Shown piece by piece: positions 1 through 8,126 of a stretch of DNA of 64,000 nucleotides. The stretch spans positions 5,366,501 to 5,430,500 of the forward strand of contig NZ_LR594659.1 in the NCBI RefSeq assembly GCF_901827155.1, in the 5' to 3' direction. Origin of the DNA: Variovorax sp. PBL-H6. GTDB lineage: Bacteria > Pseudomonadota > Gammaproteobacteria > Burkholderiales > Burkholderiaceae_C. A model generated the notes under the pieces. The model worked only from the letters and a program-made list of their open reading frames with translations. It did not search any database and had not been told where the DNA came from. The first letter of the stretch is position 1. Each line of letters opens with the position of its first letter. The position numbers and the translations under genes were made by a program.

Positions 1-449
1 GCGTTCAGCATCAGCGGGGCGGGCTGCGGCAGCGTGACCATCCATGCGCCTTCCTCGCCCGGCAGGTTGGCATTGGCGATGGAGATCAGCGGCGTCTTCG
101 TTTCGCGCGCCACGGCGGCGATCGCCAGTGCGCCGGGTGAGCCGGCCGTTCCGATGATGACGTCGACCTTGTCCTCGTCGATCATCTTGCGCGCGTTGCG
201 CGCGGCGGTCGATGGATCGGAGGCATCGTCGAGCTGCACCAACTGGATCTTGCGGCCGTTCAACTCGGACTTGTAGGCCAGCGCGGCCTTCATGCCCTTG
301 TCGTAGGGGATGCCCAGCGAGGACACCGGCCCCGACAAGGACGTTATGAAGCCGACCTTGTAGTCGGCGGCCCAGGCACTGGCCGCGCTCAGTGCGCCGA
401 TGCCGAGGACGATGCCTGCCAGGGCGCGAAAGGGACTTGGAACTCTCAT
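1..449 (-). CDS. ABC transporter substrate-binding protein (partial, Leu/Ile/Val-type)
   Basis: This is the N-terminal part of a periplasmic binding protein of the branched-chain amino acid (LivK) type; the C-terminus lies beyond the left edge. The reading frame opens MRVPSPFRALAGIVLGIG, followed by a signal peptide ending ASAWA. Then come YKVGFITSLSGPVSSLGIP and a segment around VDVIIGTAGSPGALAIA, typical of periplasmic binding protein type 1. It is the last visible gene of the minus-strand aromatic catabolic operon, about 135 bp after the SDR gene, so it probably binds the operon's substrate (an aromatic acid such as indole-3-acetate) for an ABC importer encoded to the left. The substrate is inferred from context only. 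Confidence 0.85.
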   Translation of the reverse strand, partial: MRVPSPFRALAGIVLGIGALSAASAWAADYKVGFITSLSGPVSSLGIPYDKGMKAALAYKSELNGRKIQLVQLDDASDPSTAARNARKMIDEDKVDVIIGTAGSPGALAIAAVARETKTPLISIANANLPGEEGAWMVTLPQPAPLMLN

Positions 450-583
450 GACGATCCTTCGGAAGTTGAAGCGGGCCTGAAGATGATTTGTGAAATGTTT
501 AGACCTAAACAATGCTAGCGAGACCTCGGCTGGATGACAAGCGAGACAACGAGGATTCGGGCAAACGAGGGCGCAACGCACCG

Positions 584-1315
584 CTACAGGGCCAGGCTGC
601 CCACGCTGGTGCCGCCGCACACATAGAGCACCTGGCCGGTCACGAAGCCGTTGGCCGGGTCGGCGAAGAAGCGCACGGCCCGTGCCACGTCGGCGGCCTC
701 GCCCAGGCGCTGCACCGGCACCGAGGCGGCGAGCTGGCGTTCTTTCTCGCTGCCGGCTTCCACCACGTCGTAGAACATGTCGGTGCGTATCGGGCCCGGG
801 GCCACCACGTTCACGGTGATGCCTTCGGCCGCGAGCTCGAGCGCCCAGGTGCGCGCCATGCCCAGCATGCCGGCCTTGGTGGCGGAGTAGCTTGTGCGCG
901 TGGCCAGGCCCACCGCGGCGCGCGAGGACATGAGCACGACGCGGCCGAAGCGCTCGGCGCGCATCGCAGGCAACGCGGCCTGCACGAGCTGGATCGCACA
1001 GCCAAGATGCAGCTGGGCGAGCGCGTCGAGATCCTCGAGCTGGACCTCGGGCAACAGCGCCGGCCGGATCACGCCCGCGTTGTGCACCACCGTTCGCACT
1101 TCGAAGCGCTGCGCCATCTCCTGCGCGGCCTGCGCGGTGGCGGCGCGGTCCATCAGGTCGACCTCGATGTTGAAGAGCTTGGGATGGTTGATCTCGCATC
1201 GACGCCGCGCCAACGACACCACCTCGTAGCCTTGCGCGAGCAGGTCCGCGCAGATCGCCTTGCCGATGCCGGCACTGCCGCCGGTGACGGCGGCAACGGA
1301 ATGCGTGAGGTTCAT
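584..1315 (-). CDS. SDR family oxidoreductase
   Basis: A classical short-chain dehydrogenase/reductase of 243 residues, the usual length. It has the cofactor motif TGGSAGIG near the N-terminus, NNAG replaced by HNAG, the active-site serine in LMSSRAA, the YSATK catalytic Tyr/Lys pair, and the late PGPIRT segment. The ATG at 1315 was chosen because AGGAGA lies 6 nt upstream; an in-frame upstream extension overlaps the preceding gene and has no ribosome site. It starts 19 bp after the cyclase-family gene and so belongs to the same operon. It probably oxidises or reduces an alcohol/ketone intermediate of the aromatic pathway; the exact substrate cannot be read from the sequence. Confidence 0.88.
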   Translation of the reverse strand: MNLTHSVAAVTGGSAGIGKAICADLLAQGYEVVSLARRRCEINHPKLFNIEVDLMDRAATAQAAQEMAQRFEVRTVVHNAGVIRPALLPEVQLEDLDALAQLHLGCAIQLVQAALPAMRAERFGRVVLMSSRAAVGLATRTSYSATKAGMLGMARTWALELAAEGITVNVVAPGPIRTDMFYDVVEAGSEKERQLAASVPVQRLGEAADVARAVRFFADPANGFVTGQVLYVCGGTSVGSLAL

Positions 1316-1334
1316 CGTGGTCTCCTGTTGCGAC

Positions 1335-2147
1335 TCAAGCAGCGTCACCCACCAGCGCCAGCACGCGCAGCGGACTGCCGCTGCCCTTCTCGATCTTGAG
1401 CGGCGGGCAGATCAGCACCGCCCCGGTCGGCGGCAGCAGGTCGAGGTTGCTCAGGCATTGCAGGCCATAGCGGCCCGCCCCGTGCATGAAGTAGTGGCAG
1501 GGATAAGGCGGCCGCAGGTGGTAGCCCTGTCCCGCATCGGTGCCGATGGCCTCCGAGCCGAAGCCCAGCACCTCGCGCTGCTCGACCAGGAAGCGCACCG
1601 CCTCCGTGCTCGGGCCCGGCGTGTGCTGGCCGGTCTCGTCGAAGTTCTGGTAGGCCTCGGGGTCCTGCCGCTTCGACCAGTCGGTGCGCATCAGCACCCA
1701 CGCGCCCTTCGGGATGCGGCCGTGCTTCGCCTCGAAGCGCTCGATGTCTTCCACGGTCAGGAGGTAGTCGGGGTCGGCTTTCGCCTGCTCCGAGCAGTCG
1801 ATCACGCAGGCCGGTGCCACGAAGTGCTTCACGGGGATGGTGTCGACCGAATTGTTCGGCAGGTCGCGGCCCGAGATCCAGTGGATGGGCGCGTCGAAGT
1901 GCGTGCCGGTGTGCTCGCCGCACGAGAAGTTGTTCCAGTACCAGCCAGGCCCGCGCTCGTCGTACTTCGAGACCTCCTCGATGCGGAAAGGCCAGCACTG
2001 GCCCATCTCGGGCGGCAGCGCGATCTGCGGGAACTCGGGCGTGAGCGTCTGCGTGAGGTCGACCACGCGGATGCGGCCCGTGGCCAGGGCGCCGACCAGG
2101 CCGCCGAGGATCTCGGCGGTGGACATCAAATCATCTGTCATCGTCAT
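1335..2147 (-). CDS. cyclase-family hydrolase (kynurenine formamidase / isatin hydrolase fold)
   Basis: 270 residues of the metal-dependent cyclase family (PF04199). The hallmark metal-binding motif HTGTHFDAPIHW is intact, with further conserved His and Glu residues towards the C-terminus. Known members open amide or lactam rings; they include kynurenine formamidase and isatin hydrolase. In this operon, with a dioxygenase, a CoA ligase and an aldolase-like pair, isatin hydrolysis to isatinate is the most attractive role, but that is inference. The ATG at 2147 has GGAG 6 nt upstream; a start 30 bp earlier has no such site. The preceding 120-bp gap carries a dispersed intergenic repeat. Confidence 0.85.
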   Translation of the reverse strand: MTMTDDLMSTAEILGGLVGALATGRIRVVDLTQTLTPEFPQIALPPEMGQCWPFRIEEVSKYDERGPGWYWNNFSCGEHTGTHFDAPIHWISGRDLPNNSVDTIPVKHFVAPACVIDCSEQAKADPDYLLTVEDIERFEAKHGRIPKGAWVLMRTDWSKRQDPEAYQNFDETGQHTPGPSTEAVRFLVEQREVLGFGSEAIGTDAGQGYHLRPPYPCHYFMHGAGRYGLQCLSNLDLLPPTGAVLICPPLKIEKGSGSPLRVLALVGDAA

Positions 2148-2183
2148 GTTGTGCTCCGATCTCTTTTCCAAGAACACCGCGGA

Positions 2184-2267
2184 ACCGGCTTTGCCGGGCC
2201 GCTGGTGTTGCCCCCGGTAGGGGGTGGGCGGCTACACGAAGTGAGCCAACCTGGGGGCGAGCTTTAC
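2184..2267. repeat. intergenic palindromic repeat element, copy 1
   Basis: The gap between two same-strand genes contains several small inverted repeats: CCGGCtttGCCGG and CCCCCggtaGGGGG. These are followed by a 25-bp segment at 2238-2262 that recurs exactly, in inverse orientation, at 10635-10659. The structure looks like the dispersed intergenic palindromes of Comamonadaceae genomes and could terminate or stabilise the operon mRNA. What it does here is not shown by the sequence. Confidence 0.6.
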
Positions 2268-3518
2268 TCATCCTCCGGCTGCGAGCTCGCGCTCCAGCAC
2301 CTTGGGGTTGTCACGCCAGCGCTCCAGCCATTCCTGCGCGACTTCGCCCGGGTACACGTCCTCGATGCCTTCGCGCAGCGCCTTGACGATCGCGTTGGCC
2401 AGCGCGCTCGGCGTCACCTTCGGCGGCGGCATGTGCTGGTTCCATTCATCGTCGATCGGCCCCGGGAACACGTTGACCACGCGAATGCCCGCCGGTCGCA
2501 TTTCGGCACGCAGGCATTGCGCCAGCGAATACGCCGCCGCTTTCGAGGCACTGAAGGTGCCGTGCGGCGGAAAGTTCGCGAGCGCATAGATCGACAGCAG
2601 GTTGACCCAGGCCGTGGCGCTGGTCACGCCATCGGCCGACCGGCCCTTGAGCGCCGGCCCGAACTCCTGCGCGAGCCGAAGGAAGCCGAAGTAGTTGATG
2701 TCCATCTCGGCCTTGGCGACATCGGTGCCGCGGCGCGCGCCGATGCCGAAGGTGCGGTGCACCTCGGCGTTGTTGATCACGATGTCGACCTTGCCGCCGA
2801 TCTCGCCGGCCAGCTCGCTGACGGAGCGGCCGTTGGTCAGGTCCAGCGGCACCAGCGTCACCTGCGGCAGGGCCGTGATGTCGTCCATCCCGCCGAGCTT
2901 CTTCCAGGGCTCGGCATGGCCGACCCACACGATGTCGGCGCCGGCCTTGACCAAGGCACGCACCAGGGCCTGGCCCACGGGGGTCTTGCCGTCGGTCACC
3001 AGGGCCTTGCGGAACTTCGGGTCGCTGGTCATCTCGCGCAGCATCTTGTCGTCGGCCATATGGGCACTCCCTTCGTTCGGAAATCCAATGAGGACGGCCT
3101 GTCCCGCGCGGTCGAGGCGCGCGCCCACGCGCACGCGGGCCGGCGCATCGCCGACTTCGCCGTGCAGGTGGACCATCAGCGTCGGGCCGGTGTCGAGGTG
3201 CACCAGGCCCAGGCGCCAGGGCAGGCGCTCGCGGAAGAACAGGTCGTTGCTGTGGTGCAGCGTGGTGGTGCTGATGAGCTCGCCCTCGCCGGTCTGCTCG
3301 CGCCAATACAGGCGCGGCGAGAGGCACTTGTGGCAGGCCTCGCGCGGCGGGTACTGCACCGTGCCGCAGTCCTTGCAGGTCTGCAGCTCGAAGCGGCCTT
3401 CGGCGGCGGCGGCAGTCATGCCCAGCGCAACCCGACCACGGGAGCCGGGCGGCAGGTTCATCTGCCGCGTGCGCAGGATCGGGTTCTTGCGCTTGGGGCG
3501 CATCAAAGGCATGGTCAT
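2268..3518 (-). CDS. DUF35 (Zn-ribbon/OB-fold) - SDR fusion protein
   Basis: 416 residues with two modules. Residues about 1-150 form a DUF35 domain: a zinc ribbon with Cys48, Cys51, Cys62 and Cys65, then an OB-fold strand pattern (LISTTTLHHS, GLVHLDTGPTLMVHLHG). From about residue 154 (MADDKML) an SDR-like domain follows. Its cofactor loop is altered (TDGKTPVG), NNAG reads NNAE, and the catalytic Tyr of YxxxK is Phe (TFSASK). DUF35 proteins usually partner SCP2-type thiolases or aldolases, and the thiolase-fold gene sits directly upstream with an ATGA overlap (start 3518, its stop 3517-3515), which supports a complex. The SDR half may be structural rather than catalytic. The fusion runs in one frame without any sign of frameshift. 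Confidence 0.85.
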   Translation of the reverse strand: MTMPLMRPKRKNPILRTRQMNLPPGSRGRVALGMTAAAAEGRFELQTCKDCGTVQYPPREACHKCLSPRLYWREQTGEGELISTTTLHHSNDLFFRERLPWRLGLVHLDTGPTLMVHLHGEVGDAPARVRVGARLDRAGQAVLIGFPNEGSAHMADDKMLREMTSDPKFRKALVTDGKTPVGQALVRALVKAGADIVWVGHAEPWKKLGGMDDITALPQVTLVPLDLTNGRSVSELAGEIGGKVDIVINNAEVHRTFGIGARRGTDVAKAEMDINYFGFLRLAQEFGPALKGRSADGVTSATAWVNLLSIYALANFPPHGTFSASKAAAYSLAQCLRAEMRPAGIRVVNVFPGPIDDEWNQHMPPPKVTPSALANAIVKALREGIEDVYPGEVAQEWLERWRDNPKVLERELAAGG

Positions 3519-4693
3519 GCCGGTCTCCCCAGAATCACGGCGCCGGTGCAGAGGCAGCGGTCGTAGGTGACCATGCCGAAGCCCGCGACCAGGCCCAGCT
3601 TTGCATCGGGCACGGTGCGCGCACCGGCCGCATCGGTGAGTTGGCGGATGGCCTCCACCATGCCGAGGAAGCCGCCCGCCGCCCCGGCCTGGCCGGCCGA
3701 AAGCTGGCCGCCACTCGTGTTGTTGGGAAAGCTGCCGTCGAAGGTCATGGTGTTCGCGCGCACGAAGTCCGGGCCCTCGCCCTTCTCGCAGAAACCGAGG
3801 TCCTCGAACTGCATCATCACGATCACCGGATAGTCGTCGTAGGTCTGGACGAAGTCCAGGTCGGCGGGCTTGAGGCCGGCCTGCGCGTAGAGGTCGTCGC
3901 GGTCCTTGCGCCAGCCGCCCTGCACCATCACCGCGTCTTCGGCATAGGCGTTGTGGCGCTCGATGGCGCCGCGGATCACGGCATGCGGCAGGCCGAGGTC
4001 GCGGGCACGCGCCTCGCTCATCACGAGGAAGGCATCGGCACCGGCGCAAGGCATGACGCAGTCGAACAGGTGGATCGGGTCGGAGATGGGCCGCGCGTCC
4101 ATGTATTCGTCCAGCGTGAGGGGCTTCTTGAACACCGCGTTCGCGTTGCGCAGCGCATTGGTGCGCTGGTCCACCGCGATGCGGCCGAAGTCCTCGCGCT
4201 TCGCGCCATAGGTGCGCATGTAGTTGGCGGTGATCATCGCGAAGATGGAGTTCGGCCCGCCCGAGCCGTAGGGGTAGCTCGCATCGCGCGCGAAGTTGCT
4301 GAAGCTGCCCAGGGTCTGGCGGAAGGAGTCGACGTGGTTGGTGTCGGCACCCACGCAGGCAACGATGTCGGCATCGCCCGCCTGCACCGCACGCGCGGCG
4401 CGGCGCAGGCACATCACGCCCGACGCGCCGCCGGTGGGCATGTGGTCCAGCCAGCGCGGCGACAAGCCCAGGTGCTGCGTCACGCCGACCGCCGTGTCGG
4501 GCGCGAGCGAAAAGCTGCTGAGGCTCAGTCCGTCGATGTCTTCCTTGGCCACGCCGCTCGCCTTGACCAGCGCTTCGAGCGCCTGGCCGATGAACCAGTG
4601 GGCGCTGCGGGTGGAATAGCGCACATAGGGCACGGTGACGGGGACCGCCACCGCGACGCCTTCGTAGGACAGGCGCTTGCTCGTGCGGCTCAT
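3515..4693 (-). CDS. SCP2/Ltp2-type thiolase-fold protein (possible retro-aldolase)
   Basis: 392 residues of the lipid-transfer/SCP2 thiolase group. The segment where degradative thiolases carry the nucleophilic Cys (…ACASG…) reads MPTGGASGVM here, so the cysteine appears to be replaced by glycine. The C-terminal active-site loop reads FGMVTYDRCLCTGAV. Thiolase-fold proteins lacking this Cys and paired with DUF35 proteins, such as Ltp2 in steroid side-chain breakdown, act as retro-aldolases on beta-hydroxyacyl-CoA. The same reaction on dioxindole-3-acetyl-CoA would give isatin and acetyl-CoA. The ATG at 4693 overlaps the ligase stop as ATGA and has AGAGG just upstream. The fold assignment is firm; the aldolase role is inferred. 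Confidence 0.87.
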   Translation of the reverse strand: MSRTSKRLSYEGVAVAVPVTVPYVRYSTRSAHWFIGQALEALVKASGVAKEDIDGLSLSSFSLAPDTAVGVTQHLGLSPRWLDHMPTGGASGVMCLRRAARAVQAGDADIVACVGADTNHVDSFRQTLGSFSNFARDASYPYGSGGPNSIFAMITANYMRTYGAKREDFGRIAVDQRTNALRNANAVFKKPLTLDEYMDARPISDPIHLFDCVMPCAGADAFLVMSEARARDLGLPHAVIRGAIERHNAYAEDAVMVQGGWRKDRDDLYAQAGLKPADLDFVQTYDDYPVIVMMQFEDLGFCEKGEGPDFVRANTMTFDGSFPNNTSGGQLSAGQAGAAGGFLGMVEAIRQLTDAAGARTVPDAKLGLVAGFGMVTYDRCLCTGAVILGRPA

Positions 4694-6312
4694 GCCTGCC
4701 TCTTCTTCATCGCGCGCGTGTCGATGCAATGCGGCTGCCCCGGCAATGCCTGGGCCAGTTCGCGCAGCTGGCCGCGCTGGATCTTCTGCGAGGCGGTGAG
4801 CGGCAATGCATCGACGAAGGCGACATAGCCCGGCGCTTTGTAGTAGGCGAGCTGCGCGAGCGCGTGCTCGACGATGCTGCTCGCGATGTGGTCGCGCTCC
4901 GAAGCGTCCAGGCCATCTCGCAGCACGATGCAGGCCAGCACCTCGTCGCCGCGCACAGAGTCCGGCGTGGCGGCCACCGCGGAGGTCTTCACCGCCGGGT
5001 GCTGGTTCAACACGCTCTCGACCTCCACTGCCGAGATGTTCTCGCCGCTGCGCCGGATCACGTTCTTCTTGCGATCGACGAAGAAGAAGTTGCCTTCGGC
5101 GTCGCGCCGCACCAGGTCGCCGGTATGAAACCAGCCACCGGTCCAGGCCTCGCGCGTGGCCTCCTCGTCCTTCAGATAGCCGGAGAAGAAATAGCGCCGC
5201 GGGTCGGTGCCAGCGGAGCGCACCAGCAGCTCGCCAGGCATGCCGGCGGGTACGTCGCGGCCTTCGTCGTCCACCAGCCGGATCTCGACGTAGTCCTCCT
5301 GGCGGCCGAAGCAGCTGGTGCCCACCTCGCGCGGCTCGCGATGGGCCATGATGCAGGCGCCGGCACCGGTCTCGGTCATGGCCCAGGCCTCGACCAGCGG
5401 GAAGCCGAAGCGGGCCTCGAAGGGCGCGTGGTTCTTGCGGTCGACCCCGGCGCCGAAGCCCCAGCGGATCGCATGGTCCTTGTCGGCCGCCGAGTCAGGC
5501 GCGGCCAGCAGCATCGCCGGCATCACGCCCAGGTAGTGGACGATGGTGGCGCGGCTCTCGCGCGCGCTCGCGAGCCAGCTCTTCGGATGAAAGCGGTCCA
5601 GTTGAACCAGGCAGCCGCCCGCCACGAGCACCACCATGGTCGAGAAGGCCATCGCGTTCATGTGGTTGAGCGGCAGCGGTGTGATCACGCGTTCGGCATC
5701 CGGGCGGATGGCGCACACGCCGTCGAGTGCCGCGTACCACTCGCCCGCGCGCAGGAAGTAGGCGTTGCTCAGGATGCAGCCCTTGGGTCGGCCCGTGGTG
5801 CCGGAGGTGTAGAGCAGCGCGCACTCGGTGTCGGCGCCGATCGCTTCGTGGGGGCGCGGCGGCGCCTTGCCTGCTGGCGGGACCACGTCCTCCGGCCCCA
5901 TGGTGTCGAAGGCGACGCCGGCCTGTGCCGCCGCGGCGCGCAGGTCGGCTGCGCGCTCGGGCAAGGTCACCGCCAGGCCGATTTCGCTGTGACCGATCAG
6001 GTAGACGAGCTCGGCCGAACGCATCTCGGCATTGATGGGCACCACGCTCGCACCCAGTGCGTTGAGCGCGAACCAGTGCAGCAGGAATGCCGGCCGGTTC
6101 TCGAGCAGCAGTCCGACGCGATGGCCGTGGCCCCAGCCTGCGGCCGAGTAGGCGCGGCGAAGGCGCTCGACCTGGGCTGCGGCCTCGCCCCAGCGGAGGG
6201 CGCCGGGTGCAATGCCGTAGGCATCGGCGGTCACCGACTCGGTGAACAGGAATTCCGCATCCGGCGTGCGCGCGGCAGTGGCTGCGAAGCATTGGTGGAC
6301 GGTCGTGTGCAT
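4690..6312 (-). CDS. AMP-dependent acyl/aryl-CoA ligase
   Basis: 540 residues, the full length of class I adenylate-forming enzymes. The P-loop-like motif LLYTSGTTGRPKG, the later AWAMTETGAG (A5-type), the YFFSGYLKDEEATREAWTGGWFHTGDL region and the DRKKNVIRRSGENISAVEVE hinge are all present, with a C-terminal catalytic Lys in TASQKIQRGQ. It would activate a carboxylate as its CoA thioester, in this operon most likely the oxygenated aromatic acetate. The gene starts 7 bp after the dioxygenase beta subunit; its AGGGA ribosome site overlaps that stop codon. The next gene overlaps its stop by 4 bp. Confidence 0.92.
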   Translation of the reverse strand: MHTTVHQCFAATAARTPDAEFLFTESVTADAYGIAPGALRWGEAAAQVERLRRAYSAAGWGHGHRVGLLLENRPAFLLHWFALNALGASVVPINAEMRSAELVYLIGHSEIGLAVTLPERAADLRAAAAQAGVAFDTMGPEDVVPPAGKAPPRPHEAIGADTECALLYTSGTTGRPKGCILSNAYFLRAGEWYAALDGVCAIRPDAERVITPLPLNHMNAMAFSTMVVLVAGGCLVQLDRFHPKSWLASARESRATIVHYLGVMPAMLLAAPDSAADKDHAIRWGFGAGVDRKNHAPFEARFGFPLVEAWAMTETGAGACIMAHREPREVGTSCFGRQEDYVEIRLVDDEGRDVPAGMPGELLVRSAGTDPRRYFFSGYLKDEEATREAWTGGWFHTGDLVRRDAEGNFFFVDRKKNVIRRSGENISAVEVESVLNQHPAVKTSAVAATPDSVRGDEVLACIVLRDGLDASERDHIASSIVEHALAQLAYYKAPGYVAFVDALPLTASQKIQRGQLRELAQALPGQPHCIDTRAMKKRQA

Positions 6313-6319
6313 CGCGTCC

Positions 6320-6802
6320 CTAGATGAAAAGCTGCACGGCTGGCAGCGCCGCGTCGCAGTTGAGCAGGTTCACGCGCTTGAGCGTCATGCGCAGTTGGCC
6401 GTCCACTTGCTTGAGATGATGGAAGAAGGTGCCTACGTAGAACTGCAGCTCGTCGGCCTGCGATTCGGTGTAGTGGAACTCCGTGCGCACCACGAAGGTG
6501 TTGCCCGCCTCGTCGAACACGTCGACCGTGGGCGTCTGCAGCAGGTGATGGCAGCGGCTCGGCGGCTGCTGCGAGAAGGCACGCGGGCTCTTCAGGCGCT
6601 CGATGCGCAGGTCGCGCAGGAGCTTGTCCTCGTACAGGTGCGAGCAATGGTTGAGGCCGTCCTCCTGGTCCGGTGTGGCCGGCACCCAGTAGTAGGCATC
6701 GTCCGAGAAAAGCGCGTTCCATTCCTCGAAGCGCCTGGCATCGAGCAGGCGACACTCGTGCACGACGAAGTCGATCAGGTCCTGGCGTGCGATGCTGCTC
6801 AT
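6320..6802 (-). CDS. iadE: Rieske dioxygenase small (beta) subunit
   Basis: 160 residues of the ring-hydroxylating dioxygenase beta family (SnoaL/NTF2-like fold). Typical features are the N-terminal FVVHECRLLDARRFEEWNAL helix, the DDAYYWVPAT strand and the closing RVNLLNCDAALPAVQLFI. It starts in an ATGA overlap with the alpha-subunit stop, which ensures coupled synthesis of an alpha-beta hexamer. The symbol follows the iad auxin-degradation locus of Variovorax, whose gene content this operon resembles; the subunit type is certain, the symbol is my inference. Confidence 0.88.
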   Translation of the reverse strand: MSSIARQDLIDFVVHECRLLDARRFEEWNALFSDDAYYWVPATPDQEDGLNHCSHLYEDKLLRDLRIERLKSPRAFSQQPPSRCHHLLQTPTVDVFDEAGNTFVVRTEFHYTESQADELQFYVGTFFHHLKQVDGQLRMTLKRVNLLNCDAALPAVQLFI

Positions 6803-8112
6803 CGCATGGTCTCCGTCATGTAGCGGGCCCAGCTGCGGTATTGATTGCGCATCGGCAGCTCGTTGGTGCCGCCGGTGGTGATCTCGCCGCCCTTGAGCTC
6901 CTCGGGGTCGTAGTTGCGGTGCAGGCTGACCCACTCGTTGCCGCTCGCATGCAGTCCGGCCTGCATGCCCCGGTAGGCCTGCAGGTCGTCGTGGCCGACC
7001 ACCGAGAAGGGCGAGTTGATCAGGCGGTTGTACATGGTGGTGCGCTGCAGCAGCTCGGGCGGCGCGCCCTTCAGGCGGAAGGTCCAGCTCTCGACCAGCG
7101 TCTTGTCGGCTGCAATCGGCTTGACCACGCGGATCGCCTGGATCGCGCCCTTGATCGTGAGATTGGGGTAGTACACCGTGTTGTGGCGCGCCATGCCCAG
7201 GATCTGCGCAGTGCGCTCCTCGCCGTACTTCGCCTTCATCGCATCGTCGTATTCGGGGATTGCCTTGTACTTGCTGTGGATGCTGAAGTGCACGCCGGTA
7301 AAGCTGTGGCCGTTGTCGTAGGTACGGATGCCCATGTCCTCGAAGAACTTGTAGTCCGACATGAAGGGCGCGAACTGCTCGATGGCCATGGGCTTGGGCT
7401 CGTCGGCCGGCTTGTCGGACCACATGCGCTTGGCGGTACCGGCCGACGACTCGTGCGCCACCATCGGATGCATGGTGTCGTTGAGGTTCTCGACGAACAT
7501 CTTCCAGTTGCACTGGTGCATGAAGCGCAGGCAGCCACCGGCGATCTCCAGCTCGCCTTCGGGCGACCGGTCGGCCATGTTGTCGATGGAGCTCAGCGAA
7601 TCGCCGAAATACGCCTCGAAGTCGGGGCCGGCGTCGTTGATCTTCACGAAGATGAAGCCTCGATGGCTGCGCACGTTGCGGAGGGTGGTGAGTCCCTTGG
7701 CTGACTCGCATTCGTGCAATTGCGTGCCTTCGTAGCCGTTCTTCAGCGGAATGGCGAGCAGCGATCCGTCGGTCTTGAAGGTCCAGGCGTGATAGGGGCA
7801 GCGGAAGAACTTGCCGGTGCTGCCGCAGGGCGCACTCACCAGGCGCGAGCCCTTGTGGGCGCAGCGGTTCATCATCGCGCGGACCGTGCCGTCGGTGTGC
7901 CGCACCACGATGATCGGCCGACCGCCGATCTCGTTGCTGATGTAGTCGCCGGGCCTGGGGAGCTGGCTTTCGTGCCCGACATAGTTCCAGGTGTTGGCGA
8001 AGAAGTGCTCCTGCTCCAGTTCGAACAGCTCCTGGCTGATGTAGAGGTCGCGGTGCACCCGGTCGTTCTCGACCAGGGCGCGCACCGCCTCCGGTTTGCC
8101 TCGATAGCTCAT
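6799..8112 (-). CDS. iadD: Rieske non-heme iron dioxygenase large (alpha) subunit
   Basis: 437 residues. The Rieske [2Fe-2S] cluster ligands are the CAH and CPYH pairs in NRCAHKGSRL and KFFRCPYHAWTF. The mononuclear iron site is NDTMHPMVAH (Asp-x2-His-x4-His pattern) inside the C-terminal catalytic domain. The ATG at 8112 is preceded by AAGGAGAG at good spacing; a longer frame upstream only repeats the preceding gene out of frame. With its beta subunit and the adjacent reductase it forms a two-component oxygenase. In the Variovorax iad pathway the equivalent enzyme oxygenates indole-3-acetate to oxindole/dioxindole-acetate; that substrate is assigned by context. Confidence 0.92.
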   Translation of the reverse strand: MSYRGKPEAVRALVENDRVHRDLYISQELFELEQEHFFANTWNYVGHESQLPRPGDYISNEIGGRPIIVVRHTDGTVRAMMNRCAHKGSRLVSAPCGSTGKFFRCPYHAWTFKTDGSLLAIPLKNGYEGTQLHECESAKGLTTLRNVRSHRGFIFVKINDAGPDFEAYFGDSLSSIDNMADRSPEGELEIAGGCLRFMHQCNWKMFVENLNDTMHPMVAHESSAGTAKRMWSDKPADEPKPMAIEQFAPFMSDYKFFEDMGIRTYDNGHSFTGVHFSIHSKYKAIPEYDDAMKAKYGEERTAQILGMARHNTVYYPNLTIKGAIQAIRVVKPIAADKTLVESWTFRLKGAPPELLQRTTMYNRLINSPFSVVGHDDLQAYRGMQAGLHASGNEWVSLHRNYDPEELKGGEITTGGTNELPMRNQYRSWARYMTETMR

Positions 8113-8126
8113 CGTTGTGCTCTCCT

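Noticed and set aside
512..6327. Several long plus-strand frames opposite the aromatic operon
   Set aside because: They are rich in Arg, Ala, His and Gly, lack ribosome sites and lie opposite genes with complete family motifs; they are high-GC shadow frames.
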